Origin: Planctomycetota bacterium
Lineage (GTDB): Bacteria > Planctomycetota > Planctomycetia > Pirellulales > Thermoguttaceae
Direction of reading: 5' to 3'
DNA length: 5,041 bases
NCBI GenBank assembly: GCA_023397045.1
Contig: JAEWUR010000592.1
Span: 1 to 5,041, forward strand
Shown: piece after piece, positions 1 through 5,041 of the stretch
Layout of the letters: the number at the start of each line of letters is the position of its first letter
Numbering within the stretch: position 1 is the first letter of the stretch
The notes under the pieces: model-generated
Database searches by the model: none
The model's input: only the letters and a program-made list of their open reading frames with translations
Told to the model about the DNA's origin: nothing
Program-made: the position numbers and the translations under genes

Positions 1-70
1 CGCGCGGCAGGAGTGTTATGCTGAAGCATAACCTACGTGTGTCATCCGTCATTCCACGGTTGGCGGAGCG
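1..70. other. Non-coding end of the operon
   Basis: This is the only stretch without a convincing gene. It runs from the window edge to the stop codon of the luxC-like gene and holds the REP-like hairpin at 15-36. Nothing else is recognisable in it: no T-rich terminator, no promoter that I can support, and no start of a further gene. Confidence 0.6.
15..36 (-). repeat. REP-like hairpin preceded by GTAG, downstream of the operon
   Basis: On the minus strand GTAG (36-33) is followed directly by GTTATGC, a TTCA loop and GCATAAC, a perfect 7-bp stem with a 4-nt loop. A GTAG tetranucleotide next to a short hairpin is the signature of REP sequences handled by REP-associated tyrosine transposases (established for that family); assigning this copy to it is inference. 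The hairpin lies 34 nt past the luxC-like stop codon. There is no T-run after it on either strand, so it is not a classical intrinsic terminator, though it could protect the 3' end of the mRNA. Its sequence is unrelated to the palindrome inside the luxE-like gene. A partner copy, as in a REPIN, could lie beyond the left edge. Confidence 0.5.
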
Positions 71-1405
71 CTAGTAGCTGCTGCTCCATCGGACCAGGCG
101 GTCCATCGGGAACAGACCATCCCACGGGGCATCGAACAGGCGCATGTTGCCGACGTTCGGGCAGCGCGAGACGCCCCGGGCCGTCAAGGCTTCGACAAGC
201 GCGGGCCGGCGCTGGTCGACCGCCAGCCCGACCGTCTGCGTGTGGAGCGAGCAGAAATCGGCGACCTCGAAAGGATCGGAGATGGGACGGACGAAGAGGG
301 TTCGCCAACCGCATGGTTCGGCCAATCCGCGGTCGTCCTCGGAGTAGACGACGGTCCATTGCGGTCCTTCGCTGTAGATGGCCTCGCCGCGCATATCGTA
401 CTCGGTTCGGATGCCGAGCACGGTCATTGCGGCCGCCGGATCGATCGCCGCCGGCGGCGACTGTCGGCAGACGGTCTGCATGGCGTCGGCCAAGATCTTG
501 GAGAAATCTTCGGGCGAGACCGTGCCACCGCGTTCGACAAAAACCGTGTGCGGCGAGTTGCAGCCGTGTTGATCGAATGCGCTGGCGTCGCGGGCGATCG
601 CCACGGCAACCCGCCCGGCGGTCTCGGCATCCGACAATCGCTCGGTTCCGACGATTGCCAGCGACACTTTGGGGCCGAAGACGATGTCCTCGGTCCCGTA
701 CTGGCGTGGCAGGTTCATGATTGCCTCGACGGCCTCGCGGCCTCCCCAAGCGACGCGTACATCGGCCAGGATTGACAGCGCCCGGGCTGCCTCGTGATCG
801 GTCTGGTCGACATAGACGACGGCGGTCGAGTCCAACAGGAGCCGGCCGTCGATCGCGTGGCCGTCGGGGTTGGTGTAGGTTACATCGCGAAAACCTTCGA
901 GCAAATTGGGCAGCAGCCCGGCCGAGGATCGCGGGGCCTTCAACAGGTTCGCATTCTTGCACAGGAACGACAATAGCAGCGAAAGCAAGCCGAGCACCGG
1001 GACGTTACCGGCAAGCCAGTGGACGATGATGCCTCGCGGCTGTGCGCGGACGAGCATCGTGTCGGAATCGCTGAGGCGGACGAGTTGGTCGAGGCTGTCC
1101 GGGCGACCTCGAAGCGAACGGGTTGCCATGTGCCGAAGATTGTCGCGGCGCATCCAGAGCAGAAGGAACCCAAGATTGTTTTGGCGGATGAGCGCGGCCA
1201 TCGGATGATCGGGCTGCGACCACGCGGCGGCGGCAGCATCGCACAGTCCGATCAAGTCGTCGAGCGATGTGGCGCGCAACCGTTCTTGCGACACCCGAAG
1301 GCTTTCAATCAACCGGTCAAGCGACGGCAAGGAGTCGCCATCGGCGGGATTGCCATCCAATGCGATGCGAGGGCCGTCGTGATCGAACAGGAGATCAAAC
1401 TTCAT
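71..1405 (-). CDS. LuxC-family acyl-CoA/acyl-protein reductase
   Basis: The 444-residue protein reduces a thioester-bound acyl group to an aldehyde with NADPH, the role of LuxC in the fatty acid reductase complex of luminous bacteria. The family is recognised from HWLAGNVP (about 129-136), AWGGREAV (about 219-226), the catalytic stretch FDQHGCNSPHT with Cys282 as likely acyl-accepting nucleophile (V. harveyi LuxC uses Cys286), and the C-terminal FPMDRLVRW. The fold is related to aldehyde dehydrogenases. Hydrophobic residues near 137-148 look like part of the Rossmann-type core, not a membrane segment. The ATG start overlaps the stop of the LuxE-like gene by 4 nt (ATGA) and has CGGAG 8 nt upstream, so translation is probably coupled. 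It is the last gene of the operon and appears intact. The acyl substrate is unknown. The symbol luxC is not assigned because no luciferase genes are seen. Confidence 0.9.
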   Translation of the reverse strand: MKFDLLFDHDGPRIALDGNPADGDSLPSLDRLIESLRVSQERLRATSLDDLIGLCDAAAAAWSQPDHPMAALIRQNNLGFLLLWMRRDNLRHMATRSLRGRPDSLDQLVRLSDSDTMLVRAQPRGIIVHWLAGNVPVLGLLSLLLSFLCKNANLLKAPRSSAGLLPNLLEGFRDVTYTNPDGHAIDGRLLLDSTAVVYVDQTDHEAARALSILADVRVAWGGREAVEAIMNLPRQYGTEDIVFGPKVSLAIVGTERLSDAETAGRVAVAIARDASAFDQHGCNSPHTVFVERGGTVSPEDFSKILADAMQTVCRQSPPAAIDPAAAMTVLGIRTEYDMRGEAIYSEGPQWTVVYSEDDRGLAEPCGWRTLFVRPISDPFEVADFCSLHTQTVGLAVDQRRPALVEALTARGVSRCPNVGNMRLFDAPWDGLFPMDRLVRWSSSY

Positions 1406-2619
1406 CGTGGGCGCTCCGTCTCATAGACATGCGGCTGCAAGGTATCGCCGCAGCCGCGCGGTTCGGCTCGGGATGCGCGGCCGACGACTTCAAACCCGGT
1501 GCCGGTGATGCCGTCGGGTCCCGGTTCGCGCGTGACGATTCGGCCCAGGTCGTCCAGCAAGATGGCGACGCCCGGATAGCTGTGCGGCAGCGGGCAGACG
1601 AACTCCAACAGGCCGGTTTCTCCGTCGGGAAGGACTTCGAACGTGCGGGGATCGCGAACGAGCACTTCGGAATACGTCGGCGTGCGTTTGACGCCGTCGC
1701 GACCGTCGGGATAGATGACGCCCAACTGCTCGGTGAAGCCGTAGATGTCGCAGATCGCCGACGGGTCGATGCCGAACGCCTCGGCGGTGTGGGCGGTGAG
1801 CACGTCTTTGGTGACCGACTGATTCTGGAGTTTTTTCCACCCGCCGAAATGGAGGACCATCGCGTCGTCGGGCAATTGCAGCGGCGAAAAAGGGGTCAGA
1901 TCTATTTGTGGCGAAGCACCCTCCGGGCCGTTCCGGAGAAATAGTTCTGACCCCTTTTTTGCGAGCAAGGCGGCGACGACGTGGCGGTAGAGGAGGTAGG
2001 TGTATCCGAGGAGGCAGAACGGCGTGTTTTTCGAGCGAAACCCGTCGATGAGTCCGCGGAGCTTGTCGATGTCGAGCCGCAATTCGCTGCCTTCGAGCAC
2101 GTAATGCGTTTCGGTGGCGGCCATCAGGTAACCGCGCAAGCCGGCCGCTCGGGCGGACAGTTCACGGCTTGGGTCGGCCGTCGCGTTGGGCGGCGCGTCG
2201 AGCACGACGAACGGCCGTCGTTGTCCGCCGATGCGGTGCATCAGGATCGACGTCAACGCCCGGATCTGCCGCGCGCGCGTGACCTGATCGAGAACGATAC
2301 GGCTGGGGATCTGCGACGACGTGGCGCTGGAGGTTAGCGTGCGAACGACTTTTTCTTGTGGAACGGAAGCGAGTTCGAGCCGTTTGAAGATGCCGACGGG
2401 AAGGAACGGCACGTCGGCAAGCCGATCGAAAGTTTTTTGTCGATCGAGGCCGTGCTTATGGCTCCATCGGCGATACGGTTCACAGTGGTCGACGTGATGT
2501 GCGAGCTCCTCGTTGACGGCCGCCATCAAGGCCGCGTCTTTTTCGGCCGGACGCACGCCATAGGGCGGCAGATCCAGCAGTTTGTCGACGGCCGAACGCT
2601 TTGATTCTTTTTCTATCAC
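1402..2619 (-). CDS. LuxE-family acyl-protein synthetase with an in-frame palindromic insert
   Basis: The 405-residue protein is an adenylate-forming enzyme of the LuxE family, which activates a carboxylic acid with ATP, holds it as an acyl-cysteine and passes it to the reductase partner. Visible motifs in order: PFLPVGIFK (71-79), the Ser/Thr-rich loop LTSSATSSQIPSRI (95-108) where many relatives have SGTTG, GYTYLLYRH (205-213), LHFGGWKKL (256-264), YGFTEQ (293-298), and GRASRAEPRGC ending at Cys390. The last matches the C-terminal cysteine (about 362-364 in luminous bacteria) that carries the acyl group. Residues about 221-244 are encoded by the palindromic element at 1887-1959 and look like an extra segment, which helps explain a length above the roughly 360-380 usual in the family. 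The start is GTG, overlapping the ligase stop by 4 nt, with GAGGAAA 6 nt upstream. The catalytic motifs are kept, so I call it a gene, not a pseudogene, but activity with the insert is unproven. Confidence 0.87.
   Translation of the reverse strand: MIEKESKRSAVDKLLDLPPYGVRPAEKDAALMAAVNEELAHHVDHCEPYRRWSHKHGLDRQKTFDRLADVPFLPVGIFKRLELASVPQEKVVRTLTSSATSSQIPSRIVLDQVTRARQIRALTSILMHRIGGQRRPFVVLDAPPNATADPSRELSARAAGLRGYLMAATETHYVLEGSELRLDIDKLRGLIDGFRSKNTPFCLLGYTYLLYRHVVAALLAKKGSELFLRNGPEGASPQIDLTPFSPLQLPDDAMVLHFGGWKKLQNQSVTKDVLTAHTAEAFGIDPSAICDIYGFTEQLGVIYPDGRDGVKRTPTYSEVLVRDPRTFEVLPDGETGLLEFVCPLPHSYPGVAILLDDLGRIVTREPGPDGITGTGFEVVGRASRAEPRGCGDTLQPHVYETERPR
1414..1418 (-). promoter_or_regulatory. Ribosome binding site of the luxC-like gene
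   Basis: CGGAG on the minus strand ends 8 nt before the ATG at 1405. It lies inside the end of the upstream luxE-like gene and supports this start, together with the 4-nt ATGA overlap. Confidence 0.6.
1887..1959. repeat. Palindromic REPIN/MITE-like element inserted in frame in the luxE-like gene
   Basis: The left arm (1887-1907, beginning AAAAAGGGGTCAGATCTATT) and the reverse complement of the right arm (1939-1959, beginning AAAAAGGGGTCAGAACTATT) agree at 20 of 21 positions. The single mismatch pairs 1901 with 1945. Between the arms are a 13-nt unpaired stretch (1908-1920) and a second small hairpin, CTCCGG at 1921-1926 with CCGGAG at 1933-1938, which abuts the right arm. The element carries no gene of its own. 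It is translated as part of the host protein, without stop or frameshift, as about 24 residues with arms reading KKGSELF and IDLTPF. Codons such as CTA, ATA, TCA, GGG and AAA cluster here, unlike the surrounding GC-rich gene. The net insert is probably 72 or 75 bp; the exact edge and any target duplication cannot be fixed from one copy. I infer a small non-autonomous mobile repeat. Confidence 0.8.
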
Positions 2620-4073
2620 GCGAGCTTTCCTCGCTGGATCTTTCCGGACGACGTCTTGGGGATGATTTGGACGCGCTCCCAGAGTTGCGGGATTTTATAT
2701 TCTTCGAGGTGCGGGCGCAACCAAGCGACCAGTTCGGTGTTTGGCATCGGCGTTTTGAGGACCAGGAAGGCCTTCAGGCATTGGCCGGCAAGTCCTTGCG
2801 GGTCGGGCACGCCGACACAGGCCGATTCTACGACGGCCGGGTGGCGATCGAGCACTTGTTCGACTTCCTCGGGCGAGACCTTCAGTCCGCCGACGTTGAT
2901 GATGTCGGTTCGCCGGCCGACGAGATAGAAATAGTCGTCGGTGTCGCGTCGCCCCCAGTCGCCGGTGTGCAGCCAGCCGTCGCGGAGTGTTTGCCGGGTC
3001 AGGTCGGGTTGGCGCCAATATTCTTTCATGACCGTGCCGCCGCGAACGACCAACTCGCCCGATTGGCCGGGATCGAGCGTTTGTCCGTCGTCGTTTAGGA
3101 TGGCCAATTCGACGTTTGGCGAGGCCCGGCCGATCGAATCGAGCCGGTTCTGGTCGGCGTGATATTCGATGAATGCGGAACGCGACGCCTCGGTCAGGCC
3201 GTAGTGGTGGCAGATGCGGGTCTCTGGCAGCAGTTCCATCAGTCGCTGTTTCGTCTCGATGCGCATCGTGGCGCTGCCGATCTCGATGTAGCGCAAATGG
3301 CTTCGAGCGTCGCCGAGTCGATCCTTGGTCATTGCCAAGAGCAGTTCGAATCCGGCCGGGACGAGTGCCAATCCGTTGGCCTTGAGGTCGAGAAGTCGCA
3401 GGAGCAATCGGGCGGCGTTTCGCATTCCGGGTTCGAGCGCCAACGCGACGCCGGATTGCGCCATGCATCGCAACCGGCCAAGCCCGAACGAATGGCTCAG
3501 CGGGATTGGCACGACCTCGACATCGCCCGGCCTGCCGCCGACGAAAGCGTTGATGTTCACGGCCACCTGGGCGATCTGCCGATGCGTGAGCACCACGGCC
3601 TTGTGTACGCCCGTTGTGCCGGTCGTGTAGAGGATGTCGGCCGTCGCATCGGGATCCAGTTCTATCGCAACGTCGCTCAGGTGTTTCGGATTGGAGCACG
3701 CTGATTCGAGCGATAGGATCGGCGTTGAGATCGGGAGCGGTCGGGCGGTGAGCGCGAGACGAGCTTCGCAATCGTCGGCGATCGATCTGACGGTTTCGGG
3801 CGAAACGTCGTAGTCGACCGGCACGGCGATCGCGCCGGCGGCATGGATGCCGAAATAGGCGGCCGCCCAAGCGACGCTGTTCGGTGCGCAGAGAAGGACT
3901 CGATCGGACGGGGCAAGACCTTCGGCACGCAACCGCGAGGCGACGGCCGCTGCCATGGCGCCGAAATCCGACCAGCACACGGCGCCTCGATCGGCGACGA
4001 ACGCGGGCTCGCGCGGATTCGATCGGGCTCGGCTTAAGACCGAGTGGACCAACGGCTCGCCGGGCCGGTTCAT
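2616..4073 (-). CDS. AMP-forming acyl-CoA/acyl-ACP ligase
   Basis: The 485-residue protein belongs to the ANL superfamily, which joins a carboxylic acid to AMP and then to a thiol (CoA or an ACP phosphopantetheine arm). Core motifs are present in order: phosphate-binding YTTGTTG (149-155), PLSHSFGLG (191-199), YGLTEAS (291-297), HTGDWG (369-374), the hinge region GRRTDIINVGGLKVSPEEVE (386-405) and the C-terminal KTSSGKIQR with catalytic Lys478. Length is slightly short for the family but complete. I chose the ATG at 4073: it lies one nucleotide after the ACP stop (TGACATG) and has GAAAGAAGG 9 nt upstream. A TTG 24 nt further out (4097) would add eight residues and overlap the ACP gene; it is less likely. 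The adjacent ACP suggests the acid may be loaded onto that carrier, which is inference. The substrate cannot be read from the sequence. Confidence 0.9.
   Translation of the reverse strand: MNRPGEPLVHSVLSRARSNPREPAFVADRGAVCWSDFGAMAAAVASRLRAEGLAPSDRVLLCAPNSVAWAAAYFGIHAAGAIAVPVDYDVSPETVRSIADDCEARLALTARPLPISTPILSLESACSNPKHLSDVAIELDPDATADILYTTGTTGVHKAVVLTHRQIAQVAVNINAFVGGRPGDVEVVPIPLSHSFGLGRLRCMAQSGVALALEPGMRNAARLLLRLLDLKANGLALVPAGFELLLAMTKDRLGDARSHLRYIEIGSATMRIETKQRLMELLPETRICHHYGLTEASRSAFIEYHADQNRLDSIGRASPNVELAILNDDGQTLDPGQSGELVVRGGTVMKEYWRQPDLTRQTLRDGWLHTGDWGRRDTDDYFYLVGRRTDIINVGGLKVSPEEVEQVLDRHPAVVESACVGVPDPQGLAGQCLKAFLVLKTPMPNTELVAWLRPHLEEYKIPQLWERVQIIPKTSSGKIQRGKLA
2626..2632 (-). promoter_or_regulatory. 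Ribosome binding site deciding the GTG start of the luxE-like gene
   Basis: GAGGAAA on the minus strand ends 6 nt before the GTG at 2619-2617. With the GTGA overlap to the ligase stop, it supports the non-ATG start. Confidence 0.6.
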
Positions 4074-4074
4074 G

Positions 4075-4320
4075 TCAGTCGGCCTTCTTTCGGGCAACGA
4101 CGTCGCGGGCCGCGCGGACGGAATCGATCATCGCGATTTCGTCCATTTCGAGGCTGATTCCGGAGCGATTTTCGAGTTCGACCACCAGCCGCATGTGAGC
4201 CAACGAGTCCCAGCCGGGCAGGTCGTCGTAGCTCATTTCGTCGCGGATGGCGAAATTGGCGGGAAGTTGCAGGGCCGCACGAAACGCATCGGCCACGTGA
4301 TCGGTATTTGGATCGCTCAT
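4075..4320 (-). CDS. Acyl carrier protein
   Basis: This small acidic protein of 81 residues has the length and layout of a free-standing acyl carrier protein. The attachment motif is PGWDSLAHMRLVVELE, with Ser39 as predicted site of the 4'-phosphopantetheine arm. After it come the acidic helix and a closing IAMIDSVRAA helix typical of the four-helix fold. It would carry an acyl group as a thioester in the cytoplasm between the pathway enzymes. The ligase gene begins one nucleotide downstream, making that enzyme a likely partner for loading. The start is ATG; the upstream bases (AAAAAGACACC) contain only a weak Shine-Dalgarno match, so translation may depend partly on the upstream gene, whose stop is 19 nt away. 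It may serve only this locus and not housekeeping fatty acid synthesis, judging from context. Confidence 0.88.
   Translation of the reverse strand: MSDPNTDHVADAFRAALQLPANFAIRDEMSYDDLPGWDSLAHMRLVVELENRSGISLEMDEIAMIDSVRAARDVVARKKAD
4083..4091 (-). promoter_or_regulatory. Ribosome binding site deciding the ligase start
   Basis: GAAAGAAGG on the minus strand ends 9 nt before the ATG at 4073 and sits inside the last codons of the ACP gene. It favours that ATG over the upstream TTG at 4097, which would place this site inside the ligase gene. Confidence 0.6.
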
Positions 4321-4339
4321 GGTGTCTTTTTAACGGGGA

Positions 4340-5041
4340 TTACAGATTGATTGGTCCGTCGCCATCGCCGCGGTTCAGGTGCATGTCGGCGTTGGCCACG
4401 CCATTGCGGCGCAACAACTCGGTGAGTTTTGGCGCGGAGGTGAAAAGGTAGTTGCTCGGTCCTTGCCAGAAGCCGGCCTTTTGCAGACCGCGCACCCAGG
4501 CTGTATGCGATTGGTTCGAGACGATTAGATCGACGCCGCGCGCGATGAGGTGATTTTTGGCCGCTACGGCGACGGCCGTCGCGTCGTCAGGATCGGCCAG
4601 GCAATCGACGATCGACCCGAGCCGCATGTTGCCGAAATATTTATGGGCGGCACATTGGGTATCGAGCAATACGGCCCAGCCGAGGGTCCGCGACCGATCG
4701 ACAACGTGCAGCCGGATGAACCGGGCGTCGTTGCGGGGATACAGAATGCGAAGCGTTTCGGCGTCGCGAACGGCGGACATGCCATAACGGGTCTTGCATC
4801 GATTCCAAAGTTCGTCGGCCCAATCGGAGAACTCTTCGACCGGTTCGGCTGCGATTGTTGACGGCGGCCGCCTTGTTCGGCCGCGAAGGGCCTGCAAGGT
4901 GCGTATTCCCAGCCAACCGAGACCGGTTGCGGCCATCATATCGGCGACGATCCGGCGGACCGTGCGGCTGCGAAGCGTCGCGATGTTCTTCAGAAACGAT
5001 GTTGGATGGACGATCGAAAAGAAGAAAGGGATCGCAAAAGT
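4340..5041 (-). CDS. GNAT-like acyltransferase, C-terminal part (start beyond the window)
   Basis: The reading frame is open through the right edge, so only the last 233 residues are seen and the start is missing. An internal ATG at 4939 is probably not the start, since the codons before it read as ordinary protein (PFFFSIVHP, then an Arg-rich stretch). The visible part has FIRLHVVD, a GWAVLLD strand, RLGSIVDCLADPDD, a helix, then GVDLIVSNQSHTAWVRGLQKAG, which I read as the second half of a GNAT N-acetyltransferase fold. The end HLNRGDGDGPINL is distinctive; I recall similar endings in GNAT-like proteins of exopolysaccharide loci, which is recollection and not a search. It is the first visible operon gene, 19 nt before the ACP gene. 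It may acylate a sugar or amino group, possibly using material made by the downstream enzymes, which is speculation. Another transferase family remains possible. Confidence 0.6.
   Translation of the reverse strand, partial: TFAIPFFFSIVHPTSFLKNIATLRSRTVRRIVADMMAATGLGWLGIRTLQALRGRTRRPPSTIAAEPVEEFSDWADELWNRCKTRYGMSAVRDAETLRILYPRNDARFIRLHVVDRSRTLGWAVLLDTQCAAHKYFGNMRLGSIVDCLADPDDATAVAVAAKNHLIARGVDLIVSNQSHTAWVRGLQKAGFWQGPSNYLFTSAPKLTELLRRNGVANADMHLNRGDGDGPINL

Noticed and set aside
37..720. Plus-strand open frame rich in Arg, Pro and Ser opposite the luxC-like gene
   Set aside because: Its composition is typical of an out-of-frame reading of GC-rich DNA, and the opposite strand encodes a clear LuxC-family enzyme with its catalytic cysteine.
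1267..1944. Long plus-strand open frame of 225 codons opposite the luxE-like and luxC-like genes
   Set aside because: It lies antisense to two well-supported genes, has no recognisable domain and ends inside the palindromic element. GC-rich codon bias creates such open antisense frames.
1887..1959. Intrinsic terminator at the GGGGTCAGA palindrome followed by a T-run
   Set aside because: The stem plus trailing Ts superficially fits a terminator, but it is inside an intact, coupled reading frame, the A-rich and T-rich ends are part of the symmetric arms, and termination there would remove the C-terminal part of the luxE-like gene and all of luxC.
1402..2619. Calling the luxE-like gene a pseudogene because of the inserted repeat
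   Set aside because: The insert keeps the frame, no stop codon appears, and the motifs on both sides, including the C-terminal cysteine, are preserved.
71..2619. A bioluminescence (lux) operon
   Set aside because: No luciferase subunits or LuxD transferase are present; an extra ligase and ACP are. LuxC/LuxE families also occur in non-luminous biosynthetic loci.
2695..3978. Minus-strand open frame of 427 codons overlapping the ligase in another phase
   Set aside because: The product is highly Arg-rich without motifs, while the other phase contains all ANL core motifs.

Overview
The window is a GC-rich, densely packed bacterial stretch in which every convincing gene lies on the minus strand, read from right to left. 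It looks like one operon: a GNAT-like protein cut by the right edge (5041 to 4340), a small acyl carrier protein (4320 to 4075), an AMP-forming acyl ligase (4073 to 2616), a LuxE-family acyl-protein synthetase (2619 to 1402) and a LuxC-family acyl-CoA/acyl-protein reductase (1405 to 71). The last three genes are tightly coupled. One nucleotide separates the ACP from the ligase, and the ligase/LuxE and LuxE/LuxC junctions are 4-nt stop/start overlaps.

Read together, the genes suggest a route from a carboxylic acid to an aldehyde. The ligase activates an acid with ATP, the ACP is a plausible carrier, LuxE forms an acyl-cysteine intermediate, and LuxC reduces the acyl group to an aldehyde. No luciferase (luxAB) or acyl-transferase (luxD) gene is present, so this is not a bioluminescence operon as far as the window shows. 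LuxC/LuxE pairs without luciferase are also known from surface-polysaccharide and secondary-metabolite loci. The GNAT-like protein resembles ones I associate with exopolysaccharide clusters, which would fit that setting. The actual substrate cannot be read from the sequence.

The most unusual feature is a palindromic element of about 73 bp (1887-1959) inside luxE. Its two 21-bp terminal arms match at 20 of 21 positions. It is translated in frame and adds about 24 residues just before the conserved HFGGWK motif without breaking the gene. It resembles a REPIN or MITE that has become coding sequence, comparable in principle to the Rickettsia palindromic elements found inside genes. A second, unrelated palindrome lies just past the end of the operon (15-36): a perfect 7-bp hairpin preceded on the minus strand by GTAG, the arrangement of REP sequences mobilised by REP-associated tyrosine transposases.

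The organism cannot be fixed from this window. The GC-rich composition, compact minus-strand operon, GNAT protein type and GTAG hairpin remind me of Planctomycetes, but this is an impression only. The operon promoter must lie beyond the right edge. No RNA genes, CRISPR arrays or transposase genes are visible.
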